From assembly GCA_002396085.1 (NCBI GenBank), contig DGWI01000046.1, positions 1 through 29,681 on the forward strand: 29,681 nucleotides of DNA. Direction: 5' to 3'. The translations under genes were made by a program, and so were the position numbers. This document shows, in pieces, positions 1 through 6,911 of the stretch (its first letter is position 1; every line of letters begins with the position of its first letter). The DNA is from Porphyromonadaceae bacterium UBA4262. GTDB taxonomy: Bacteria; Bacteroidota; Bacteroidia; Bacteroidales; Muribaculaceae. The notes under the pieces are model-generated. The model worked only from the letters and a program-made list of their open reading frames with translations, was not told the origin of the DNA and did not search any database.

Positions 1-461
1 TGTAAACTTTTTTCAGGACGGTACACTTTGTCTTTTGATAGTTTGGGAGTGTTAACTACATGTTTCCTCTCATGCCGGTTCTGATATTCTCTCCAGTGGC
101 CGACAACAACAATGTCGGTGTCATTGTTTTCAATGGTCTCATACATGATTTTGAGCATATCTGGCTCAATCCAGTCATCGCTGTCCACAAAGCAGATATA
201 ATTCCCGTGCGCTTTTTTAATGCCGAGGTTGCGGCTGTCCGACAGACCAGAGTTGGCTTTATGGATTACACGTATGCGGGAATCAAGCATGCCGTAGTGG
301 TCACACATCAGAGCCTCTTCTTCAGTGCTGCCATCATCAATCAGTAGCAATTCCCATTCATGAAATTGTTGTGAAAGAATAGACTCAATGCATTGCTCCA
401 AGTAGTTGGCTGTGTTGTAGGCGCACAAAATTATTGACACTTTCGGGTCTTTGGATACCAT
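1..461 (-). CDS. Glycosyltransferase family 2 (GT-A), partial, C-terminus outside window
   Basis: Translating the minus strand from the ATG at 459-461 gives an uninterrupted reading frame to the window edge (about 153 residues). It starts MVSKDPKVSIILCAYN and holds the family 2 landmarks in order: the VSIILCAYN strand, LLLIDDGSTEE (nucleotide-sugar binding), NSGLSDSRNLGIKKAHG, and FVDSDDW (the metal-binding DxD region). Family 2 enzymes transfer a sugar from a nucleotide-sugar donor, here probably on the cytoplasmic face during surface polysaccharide or lipopolysaccharide synthesis. It lies 225 bp downstream of the last Stealth gene on the same strand, so it may belong to the same locus but could have its own promoter. 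The acceptor and sugar cannot be predicted. Confidence 0.9.
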   Translation of the reverse strand, partial: MVSKDPKVSIILCAYNTANYLEQCIESILSQQFHEWELLLIDDGSTEEEALMCDHYGMLDSRIRVIHKANSGLSDSRNLGIKKAHGNYICFVDSDDWIEPDMLKIMYETIENNDTDIVVVGHWREYQNRHERKHVVNTPKLSKDKVYRPEKSL

Positions 462-686
462 ATTGCTTATTTTACGATAGTTCGGTAAATGATAAAAGAT
501 GTTTTACAATCGCTGGAGAAACTGGTTGGTTATTGAGAGATACCACTGATAAAATCATTAATAACGAATCTCCACAGTACTGAAATTCACTATCGAGCGG
601 TCGTAATAACATTGAATTGTTTACGGATACAATCCTCAAAGAGGGGCATTTAAAATCTAAAGTTTCATTGTGCAGCCAATGATGAG

Positions 687-1619
687 TTAAATCTCAAATT
701 GTGATTTCTCAGGGAATAATTGACTTAAAAAAGCTACTTCGCATGCTCGGTCATCATCATTCGCGAACTGGGAGTCATTCATGCAAAAAAGGACTGGTTT
801 ATATTTTAAGAATTTCTTATAATGTCTTCTGTTGTCGATATGAAATCTGAATGAAGTGTATTGTGACACGTATTGTAAGTGCCCCAGATTCTCTGCTAGA
901 GCAACGTATGAATAGATGTTTCGTTGAATGTCGGTTTCTGAGCGCATGTGGTTGCAGAGTGTTGCATTGATTTCTTCAGCAAATGCCTCTCTTGTGTGTC
1001 GATAAGTGCTTTTTAGGTAAGCGTCAATATTGTGATGTGTCTTGCTGCCATAATAAATACCATATTTTTCCTCGACCAATGCGGCTGCGTTTTGGATGGT
1101 CTTCACATACACGCCCAAAGGTCTGTGTAATACTTTCTCTTTAAGATAGAGAGTGAATTTACGAAGAATTCGCCGATTAAATCTTATGATGGGCAAATTA
1201 TCCTTACCAAAGAAAAAATCTGGTGTTACAGGTTGATTGATAAACATGTCATCGTTGGCATAAAGAAAATGTTCTGACAGGTCATAGATGTTGTGCAGGT
1301 GATGCTCAATAACCACCGAGTTGAAGCATGGCAGGCAATGGGGAGGCATGATCTCGGTGTGATCGACAATCTGCACCCTCGGATTCGAGCAATCTAACCA
1401 TTTAGGTGTTTGTTGGTCGGTGACAATAAATATCTTGTGAATCCATGGGGCATATTTCTCGACCGAACGCAAGCTGTATTTTAGTTCATTGTTGTCGGCA
1501 TAACGGCCTTCGCAGTGTTCTTGTTTTCCTGAAGGAATTCCAATGAATGCGTTTCGCTTGGCAATCCAGTTAGGGTCACTGCCATCAACATAGAGATATA
1601 CTAAATCAATATCCGTCAT
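687..1619 (-). CDS. Stealth family protein (capsular polysaccharide phosphotransferase-like)
   Basis: This 310-residue protein carries all four Stealth conserved regions. CR1 is DIDLVYLYVDGSDPNW near residues 3-18. CR2 spans about 40-127, with RYADNNELKYSLRSVEKYAPW, LPCFNSVVIE and HFLYANDDMF. CR3 is near 196-245 (HHNIDAYLKSTYRHTREAF), and CR4 is at the C-terminus (FCMNDSQFANDDD to FPEKSQFEI). Stealth proteins are hexose-1-phosphate transferases, the family of bacterial capsule enzymes and the eukaryotic GlcNAc-1-phosphotransferase. They build phosphodiester-linked glycans. No signal peptide is seen, as expected for a cytoplasmic enzyme. It starts 9 bp after the GT92-like gene and ends a run of closely spaced genes. 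A second, divergent Stealth gene lies two genes upstream. The donor and acceptor are unknown. Confidence 0.9.
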   Translation of the reverse strand: MTDIDLVYLYVDGSDPNWIAKRNAFIGIPSGKQEHCEGRYADNNELKYSLRSVEKYAPWIHKIFIVTDQQTPKWLDCSNPRVQIVDHTEIMPPHCLPCFNSVVIEHHLHNIYDLSEHFLYANDDMFINQPVTPDFFFGKDNLPIIRFNRRILRKFTLYLKEKVLHRPLGVYVKTIQNAAALVEEKYGIYYGSKTHHNIDAYLKSTYRHTREAFAEEINATLCNHMRSETDIQRNIYSYVALAENLGHLQYVSQYTSFRFHIDNRRHYKKFLKYKPVLFCMNDSQFANDDDRACEVAFLSQLFPEKSQFEI

Positions 1620-1628
1620 GATACGTTC

Positions 1629-2504
1629 TTATTCTTTGATGTCATTTAGATCAAATTGTTCAAAGTATTCGTCTTTGACCACTCTCTGTCTCCCGCTGGC
1701 TCTGCCACGAGCTTGTTTTTCGGCAAATTCCTCATGCGACTTCACTGCATAGTGATTGATGCGGATGATATCATGCAACGGTTCACGATTACGGAAATTC
1801 TTTTTAATTGGTTTGCCATGGGAGTCAGCAGTATATCCCGTCATACGTGCCGCCTCGTGACAGCCAATCATATTATAGATCATCAGAGGGTTCACAATGC
1901 TTTTAACATGACGGTTTAGGATATGGTTTGGCAGAGAATGGCATCTGAATCTTTCCATTACTGTTCCTGGTGCCTTTTTCGTTTGCCCTCCACTGCCGTA
2001 AATCAGCCAGTTAATCTCAATAGCAGCAAATGTGTCAAATCGTTTCAAGAATTCAGAAATCGTCAAATCTTTAACTGGGACAATAAATTCGTCTAAATCA
2101 ATAAACCCAATCCAACGCGAGGAAAAACGGTGACTCTCTAGGCAGTCATCGTATGCGGCTAGTTGCCGCCTATGACCTGGCCAGTATTTATAATTTACGA
2201 TACCTTTTTTTATGTATGGTTCAAGAACCTCTTTTGTCTCATCAGTGCTCTCGTTGTCATAAATATAGAATTTTTCGACACCAATGCGAATATGCCAATC
2301 AATCCATTCCTTGAAATAGGGACCTTCATTTTTGGCTATAGCACAGATGGCCATGAAGTATTTAGGTGAGGATTGATTGCATTTTATGCGCTTTTTCAGT
2401 CGCATGGCATTAAAAATGCCATATCTCAAAATGCCCCTCATTCTGTTTCTTGTCATCTTGGAGGGGATGGGGGCGGCTATTATCTCAGCTAAGATTTTAT
2501 GCAT
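1629..2504 (-). CDS. GT92/DUF23-like glycosyltransferase
   Basis: The 291-residue product has a GT-A-like core: MAICAIAKNEGPYFKEWIDWH (residues 51-71), GVEKFYIYDNESTDET (75-90) and WIGFIDLDEFIVP (131-143). DLDEF is the metal/nucleotide-sugar binding motif typical of the GT92 and related Glyco_tranf_2_4 families. The C-terminal third is rich in basic and aromatic residues (HAARMTGYTADSHGKP, INHYAVKSHEEF), again like GT92 relatives. It is sandwiched between two Stealth genes with gaps of 3 and 9 bp, so co-transcription is almost certain. It probably adds a hexose to a surface glycan under assembly. The first 45 residues are basic and not obviously part of the catalytic fold. Confidence 0.82.
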   Translation of the reverse strand: MHKILAEIIAAPIPSKMTRNRMRGILRYGIFNAMRLKKRIKCNQSSPKYFMAICAIAKNEGPYFKEWIDWHIRIGVEKFYIYDNESTDETKEVLEPYIKKGIVNYKYWPGHRRQLAAYDDCLESHRFSSRWIGFIDLDEFIVPVKDLTISEFLKRFDTFAAIEINWLIYGSGGQTKKAPGTVMERFRCHSLPNHILNRHVKSIVNPLMIYNMIGCHEAARMTGYTADSHGKPIKKNFRNREPLHDIIRINHYAVKSHEEFAEKQARGRASGRQRVVKDEYFEQFDLNDIKE

Positions 2505-2507
2505 ACG

Positions 2508-3500
2508 TTAAATTTCAAAACTAGACCGTGCAGGGAGAATTTGCTGGAAAGCAGAGCAGATACCGTCCATCACTCGGTCATAATTGCAGATGTGGGCATT
2601 GTCGTTCAGACAGATAAGCGAGTAGGATTGGTTGGTGATGGCTTCAACTGCTTGTCTGAAACGGAGCATTAAAGGAAACATCTTGGTGTCACGATATGTG
2701 TTGTACGGCTCGAAGTTTCCTTGGCATATCTGCCAAGTGCGGAACAACTCGGGCGTGTAGTCGGTTGAGTTACGAAATCTGTTTGACGATGTGGCAGTCA
2801 ATTCGTTCCCCACGGCGGACCACACGTCCTCAAATGTCGACTTGAGATACGGTTGGGCATTGTGGGGAACAGCAAGGGTTATAAACTTATTGTAATACTT
2901 CAAGATATGGTTCCATCGCATCTTTGAGCCATAGCACTGGGCAAACCACTTGTCGTGCCAACGAGCCATTACCTCCTTTTTGTCGAAGTGCTGGTTGATG
3001 AGGCGAATGTTATTTTTAATGGTTACATACCATTGCGACCATGATGGGTTATAGTCCATCACAGCGATATCGCAAGGTAGTCCATTCTTGAAGAAACGCT
3101 CTTGGCTCACGTTATTGATGATAAAAAAGTCGTCGTTGAAATACACAAAATGCTCTGACAACCCGGGTATCTCGTGCATGTAGCGTTCAATCACCACCGA
3201 GTTGAATGTGGGAAGGAATTGCAAAGGTATGAAATCTTTGTGATTGACAAGGTTGATCTTTGGATTTTTTTCGTCAAGCCATTCTGGTTTTTGGCCACAG
3301 GTCACAAAATGTATTTTTCTGACCCATGGCGCGAATTTCTCAACACCACGGAACCAATATCTCAGCAATCCGTTGTCTCTGAACCGGGCTTTTGAAACCC
3401 CATTCTCCGATTTGTCATGGTGATGAGAGTATTTAGAGAACTCAGTTTGCCACTGTGGGTCATTCATGTCAACCCAAGTGATTACAAAGTCAATATCCAT
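2508..3500 (-). CDS. Stealth family protein (second, divergent copy)
   Basis: This 330-residue protein has Stealth CR1 (MDIDFVITWVDMNDPQW, residues 1-17). CR2 has RFRDNGLLRYWFRGVEKFAPW (39-59), LPTFNSVVIE and HFVYFNDDFF (117-126). CR3 is around 213-245 (QPYLKSTFEDVWSAVGNEL) and CR4 ends the protein (ICLNDNAHI, LPARSSFEI). It differs clearly from the copy at 687-1619 outside the conserved regions, so the two are probably not a recent duplication and may act on different donors or acceptors. Predicted role: transfer of a sugar-1-phosphate onto a growing surface glycan. It starts 3 bp after the acyltransferase gene stop and ends 3 bp before the GT92-like gene, inside the same operon. Confidence 0.9.
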   Translation of the reverse strand: MDIDFVITWVDMNDPQWQTEFSKYSHHHDKSENGVSKARFRDNGLLRYWFRGVEKFAPWVRKIHFVTCGQKPEWLDEKNPKINLVNHKDFIPLQFLPTFNSVVIERYMHEIPGLSEHFVYFNDDFFIINNVSQERFFKNGLPCDIAVMDYNPSWSQWYVTIKNNIRLINQHFDKKEVMARWHDKWFAQCYGSKMRWNHILKYYNKFITLAVPHNAQPYLKSTFEDVWSAVGNELTATSSNRFRNSTDYTPELFRTWQICQGNFEPYNTYRDTKMFPLMLRFRQAVEAITNQSYSLICLNDNAHICNYDRVMDGICSAFQQILPARSSFEI

Positions 3501-3503
3501 AAC

Positions 3504-4391
3504 TTAGATGTTACAATTCTGATGGGCGTATTTGAATCTATTGTGGGTCCATAGATACAATTCGGGCTGCTGCAAGATGTCATTCTCCAGTCGTTGATAA
3601 TAGAGTGTTGTGAGTTCGTAGTCAGGCAAAGTCTGAACATTGTCATGTAGCGGCGATATGATACACTCGTAATATCCCCGTTTACACTTTTTTACACTGA
3701 TATATACGGCTGCAAATCCAAAATGTTTGGTTGCCTTTTCGGGGCCAGTCACTACTGGCACTCTGTGGTTCAAGAATGTTGTATAGTGCTTTGACTCATT
3801 CTTTCGCGGTGACTGATCAGCAATTAGGCCATAGATATGTGGCTCGCCATTGCTAGTTGCTTGAATCATGTATTTCACAGTGCTATTCATGTTCACACAG
3901 GCATTGCCCATGCGAGTGCGCATCTTGGTGATGATATGATTCATTGCTTGATTGTGCAAACGGTGATAGATTTGGACTACGGTTCCTTTATCATGAAACC
4001 ACAAGCCGCTTGATGATATCCATTCCCAGTTGCCATGATGGCCCAAGAAAGCCGAGATAGATTGCCCTCGGCTGAGCATCTCTTCCAGCAATTCGATGTT
4101 GACAAATTTCATCCGCTTCCGCATCTCATCGGCCGAAATTGACATCAACTTGCAACTCTCCAGGAGCATATCAAGGAAGTGCCTATAGAAGTCTCTTTCA
4201 ATTGTTTTTACCTCCGAGATGGTTTTGTTAGGAAAGGATTCTGTTAGGTTTTTTCGGACAATTTTGCGTCGATAGCGCGCCATGTAATAGAAGGGAAAAT
4301 ACAGTGCGTCGGACAATGCATATAGCAGCCGAAAGGGTATATGTGATATGAACTTGATTATCCCAAGTGTAATATAGTAGCGCATATTCAT
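3504..4391 (-). CDS. LpxL/HtrB-type lysophospholipid acyltransferase
   Basis: The product matches the lipid A late acyltransferase family. An N-terminal hydrophobic helix is followed by YMARYRRKIVRKNLTESFP, then the catalytic block AFLGHHGNWEW with the H-x4-E motif, then IYHRLHNQAMNHIITKMR and DQSPR. The frame is open to an ATG at 4427, but that overlaps the upstream gene by 26 bp. I chose the ATG at 4391 (MNMRYYITLGIIKF), 10 bp after the upstream stop, because family members usually begin with a similar MxYY segment; 4385 and 4409 are alternatives. Known members add a secondary acyl chain to Kdo2-lipid A at the inner membrane. Lying next to a Kdo-transferase-like gene and Stealth transferases, it may act on a dedicated glycolipid rather than housekeeping lipid A. 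Confidence 0.88.
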   Translation of the reverse strand: MNMRYYITLGIIKFISHIPFRLLYALSDALYFPFYYMARYRRKIVRKNLTESFPNKTISEVKTIERDFYRHFLDMLLESCKLMSISADEMRKRMKFVNIELLEEMLSRGQSISAFLGHHGNWEWISSSGLWFHDKGTVVQIYHRLHNQAMNHIITKMRTRMGNACVNMNSTVKYMIQATSNGEPHIYGLIADQSPRKNESKHYTTFLNHRVPVVTGPEKATKHFGFAAVYISVKKCKRGYYECIISPLHDNVQTLPDYELTTLYYQRLENDILQQPELYLWTHNRFKYAHQNCNI

Positions 4392-4401
4392 GGGGAAATC
4401 T

Positions 4402-5091
4402 TTATTCATCGGTTGTATGATTGGCAACTAACGATTTTGCTCTGTTGCTGATTTGCTCTAACAGTGAATCGTTGTCACATAGGTTTTCAAACCATTGAGA
4501 AATATCTTTTTTGGTGCGCACGATACTGAATATTTTGTGTTCTATCAATTGTTGAGTGATCGAGTATTGGCAAGTATGGTGATTACCGTATGCAACTGGC
4601 AGACCGTACGAGATTGGAATAATTATTTCCGCAAGGCCACAACCGACGTATGCCCATGTGCCATAGCGGTAGATCAAGGGCAAATCACCCAGATAATCTA
4701 TGACTAGAATCTGCGTATCCTTGAAGTCGGTAGCCTCGTTACATTCTGAATACAGCAAACTATTGCCATTAAAACACATACGGATATTGTTCAGCCTTTC
4801 TTCACTGATCTTCCGAGGTGCAACAACGATATGTACGTCACGATGATGATTGGCTAGATGAGCAACGAGATCCAAGTCTTTTTGGTCGTTGATATCGGCA
4901 ATAAGCAAACGTCGACTGTTGGCGTAATTTTTGAAATGTTCGATGATGGTGTTGCTGTATGGCTGTGTTGAGAGTCTTTTAGCGTCAAAAATTGCTTTGT
5001 CAAGAGTTGAGTAATCTTGCCATGAATGTTTACCGCATGACCGGATTGCCCATCGGGAGGCATAGTTGCGTATGTGGTTGAAAAATAGCAT
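4402..5091 (-). CDS. Half-length Kdo transferase (KdtA/WaaA)-like protein, C-terminal GT-B domain only
   Basis: The 229 residues align by eye to the second half of 3-deoxy-D-manno-octulosonic acid transferase. There is a STLDKAIFDAKRL segment, RLLIADINDQKD in place of the VAGSSWEPDE strand, VHIVVAPRKI, and TQILVIDYLGDLPLIYRYGTWAYVG. KdtA is normally a little over 400 residues, so the N-terminal acceptor domain is absent. The usual GGGFGxGIHNxLEA donor-site loop is replaced by VGCGLAEIIIPISYGLPVAYG, losing the conserved HN and Glu. The frame has no stops or frameshift and is packed into the operon (5 bp after the lipoprotein gene, adjoining the acyltransferase), so it looks maintained rather than decaying. 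It may be a non-catalytic partner or an enzyme with changed chemistry; this is inference. Confidence 0.72.
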   Translation of the reverse strand: MLFFNHIRNYASRWAIRSCGKHSWQDYSTLDKAIFDAKRLSTQPYSNTIIEHFKNYANSRRLLIADINDQKDLDLVAHLANHHRDVHIVVAPRKISEERLNNIRMCFNGNSLLYSECNEATDFKDTQILVIDYLGDLPLIYRYGTWAYVGCGLAEIIIPISYGLPVAYGNHHTCQYSITQQLIEHKIFSIVRTKKDISQWFENLCDNDSLLEQISNRAKSLVANHTTDE

Positions 5092-5096
5092 GATGA

Positions 5097-5474
5097 TTAT
5101 CTTCGTTGTTTCAGTTCATGACCCAGCCAGTTGAGGACTCCCCGCTCATCGATGATGTAGTGGGCATCCTGCGAGTTGTCCATGGCGTTCCAAGAGCTGG
5201 AGTCGGTGAGGTGATATGTCAATTGGCCTTCTGTTATCTGCGACCAAATGAAAGTATCAGGCTTGAACTTGGGTGATGCCTTGAAGTGGTCATGAACCCA
5301 CATGACACCTGTGCTATCCTCATTGAATTGCACAACAAAACCTTGAGGCAAGAACCCATCGGGATAGAACAAATCCCACTCATACCAAGTGCCAACAAGA
5401 TTGTCGGAATTTCGTTGACAACTTAAAATTACAATTGCCATAGCTATTGAAGCTCCAAAAATTAGACAGCGCAT
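5097..5474 (-). CDS. Small lipoprotein, lipocalin-like
   Basis: The 125-residue product has a lipoprotein signal: MR, a hydrophobic stretch to residue 17, then the lipobox ILSC with Cys19. The mature part begins QRNSDNLVGTWYEWDLFY. The GTW motif followed by alternating hydrophobic strands (GFVVQFNEDSTGVMWV, QLTYHLTD) resembles the small lipocalin-like lipoproteins common in Bacteroidales. Its ATG shares one base with the upstream stop (TAATG arrangement at 5474), which suggests translational coupling to the HEPN-like gene. It sits among glycan and lipid enzymes but has no recognisable catalytic motif. It is probably anchored in the outer or inner membrane facing the periplasm; function unknown. 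Confidence 0.75.
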   Translation of the reverse strand: MRCLIFGASIAMAIVILSCQRNSDNLVGTWYEWDLFYPDGFLPQGFVVQFNEDSTGVMWVHDHFKASPKFKPDTFIWSQITEGQLTYHLTDSSSWNAMDNSQDAHYIIDERGVLNWLGHELKQRR

Positions 5475-5959
5475 TACTTCACAATTGTTTCAAATCTCTG
5501 TTTGCCGATGCTTAGCAATCGATATGTTAACTCCTGAAAAAACTTGAAAGGGCATAGACATCTCATTTTATAGACAAATACCTCCATCTGATTCCCATTT
5601 TCATCTTTTTTGCTCTTTTTAATGTCCCCATCATAAGCCATTAGCATTTCACCGGGTGACACGATTAATATATGCTCATGGTCAAAAGCATTTCTGAAAT
5701 GGCGAAAGAAACAAGCAGCCTGACTGCCATTGTCTTCATTGGCCATTAATAAATGGATATGATTGGGGATGTAATCCTCAGGGATAGGATTTGTGAAATC
5801 AGGAATGATGCCATGCTGATTACAGAAATCATTGATAGACTTGTCCCAATTAGCCCATAAAGCATAAGGGTTGTTTTTCCAGCCGTTAAATATGTCTTGA
5901 AAGAATTTGTTCTCTTCGTCCGAAAGCCTTCGTTTCGATTCGTTTAGCTTATATTTCAT
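5474..5959 (-). CDS. Hypothetical protein with HEPN-like RNxxxH motif
   Basis: I use the ATG at 5959 (MKYKLNESKRRLSDEENKFF, 161 residues). The longer frame from 6013 would translate the hairpin that follows the upstream OMP gene. The protein is soluble-looking, without signal peptide or membrane helix. Around residues 83-100 it reads CFFRHFRNAFDHEHILIV, so Arg89-Asn90 and His94 form the R-x4-H motif that marks HEPN domains, many of which are RNases in toxin, abortive-infection or RNA-processing systems. The surroundings of the motif (aromatic, then HFRNA) also fit HEPN-type helices. No nucleotidyltransferase or antitoxin partner is adjacent. It heads the glycan operon and overlaps the lipoprotein gene by one base. 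The family assignment rests on the motif only. Confidence 0.7.
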   Translation of the reverse strand: MKYKLNESKRRLSDEENKFFQDIFNGWKNNPYALWANWDKSINDFCNQHGIIPDFTNPIPEDYIPNHIHLLMANEDNGSQAACFFRHFRNAFDHEHILIVSPGEMLMAYDGDIKKSKKDENGNQMEVFVYKMRCLCPFKFFQELTYRLLSIGKQRFETIVK

Positions 5960-5978
5960 TTGTTTGTGTTTTAATAGA

Positions 5979-6009
5979 GAGTGACACGGCACATGCTGCT
6001 GTGCCACTC
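5979..6009 (-). terminator. Hairpin downstream of the barrel gene at 6057-6785
   Basis: The inverted repeat GAGTGACACGGC (5979-5990) and GCTGTGCCACTC (5998-6009) forms a 12-bp stem with a 7-nt loop and two imperfect pairs. It lies just past the stop of the upstream barrel gene and before the glycan operon, and closely resembles the hairpin at 6850-6884. There is no clean T-run on the minus strand, so its strength as a terminator is uncertain; it could instead stabilise a transcript end. Confidence 0.55.
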
Positions 6010-6056
6010 CCACAGTAAATGAAAAAAGTTTATTTTGTGTTTATTAGAATTCCAAG

Positions 6057-6785
6057 CTAGAAATCATAGCCAACATTGACTGAGAAGTTATGAGTCTTAA
6101 TGCTCTGTAAATCCCAATTATCAGCAAATGAGTATCTTTCTTTATGAGCAATATTGTTCAACCCTTTTTCGTAACTGATGCCGACAAAAAAGCGATTTAT
6201 CGTAATACCTGTTCCAATCTTGATGCCAATATCAAATGGATTAAGGTACTTGGGGTACTTATAGTTTTTGTCTTTTGTGTCTTTAAATAGGGTTTCGTTG
6301 TCATCACCATATTTGAACTTTCCTGCTACGCCATATGCGAAATATGGACCAAGATTTACTTGAAGTTGTATATTGTTGGACAGATCATACCGGTATGAGG
6401 CCAAGAGGGGTATCTCAATAAAACTTGGATTGAACTTGTACGTATGATACTCGCTTCGATAGCTGTTCTCCATTTTTGCCGTTTTAACAGTCCAATAAAG
6501 ACCAGTCTGAATGTACATGCTCTTGACGATGGGAATGTCAACGTTGACTCCAGCATTGTAGCCAATGCCACTCTTACTTGAAAGGTAATTTTTCTCACCT
6601 TTCACGGCTTCGGAACTAAGGCCTGCAACATTGAGTCCGCCACGAATGCCGAAGGTAACACCATGGTCTGCCTTCTCGGTTGAGAAGAACGAGTTGCCGC
6701 CCGAAATGCGACCTCCGCCAACGTTCTGGGCGGACACTGCCAGTGCACCTAGCGCAAGGGCAGCAAGTAGCAAAATTTTCTTCAT
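6057..6785 (-). CDS. Outer-membrane beta-barrel protein (PorT/OMP_b-brl_2 type), tandem copy 2
   Basis: This 242-residue protein begins MKKILLLAALALGALAVSAQ, a Sec signal peptide cleaved after SAQ, followed by a Gly/Ser-rich linker (NVGGGRISGGNSFFSTEKAD). The rest alternates strands typical of 8-10 stranded barrels: TFGIRGGLNVAG, SGIGYNAGVNVDIPIV, SMYIQTGLYWT, SFIEIPLLASYRYDL, LQVNLGPYFAYGVAG, FDIGIKIGTGITINRFFVGISYEKG. It ends in NFSVNVGYDF, with the terminal aromatic expected for BAM recognition. It is clearly paralogous to the gene immediately upstream (6912-7688), with the same signal peptide, linker and strand order. The cargo or partner is unknown. Confidence 0.88.
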   Translation of the reverse strand: MKKILLLAALALGALAVSAQNVGGGRISGGNSFFSTEKADHGVTFGIRGGLNVAGLSSEAVKGEKNYLSSKSGIGYNAGVNVDIPIVKSMYIQTGLYWTVKTAKMENSYRSEYHTYKFNPSFIEIPLLASYRYDLSNNIQLQVNLGPYFAYGVAGKFKYGDDNETLFKDTKDKNYKYPKYLNPFDIGIKIGTGITINRFFVGISYEKGLNNIAHKERYSFADNWDLQSIKTHNFSVNVGYDF

Positions 6786-6849
6786 CTTAGATAAAATTTT
6801 GATGGTTAATAAATATAGTTACATTGCTTTAAAGTCGATTTAGAGAAAA

Positions 6850-6884
6850 GGGAGGGGCACGGCACAATGCGCTGTGCCCTTCCC
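6850..6884 (-). terminator. Hairpin between the two tandem barrel genes
   Basis: GGGAGGGGCACGGC (6850-6863) pairs with GCTGTGCCCTTCCC (6871-6884) as a 14-bp stem with a 7-nt loop and two imperfect positions. It follows the stop of the upstream barrel gene by about 28 bp and is a relative of the hairpin at 5979-6009. It probably ends or attenuates transcription between the two paralogs. Confidence 0.6.
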
Positions 6885-6911
6885 ACGGTAAAAGTCTATT
6901 TAAATTTCTGA

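Noticed and set aside
462..686. Regulatory element or small gene in the gap before the GT2 gene
   Set aside because: AT-rich sequence with only degenerate matches to the promoter consensus and no convincing frame or hairpin.
5960..6013. Eighteen-codon extension of the HEPN-like gene
   Set aside because: It would translate the hairpin that follows the barrel gene.
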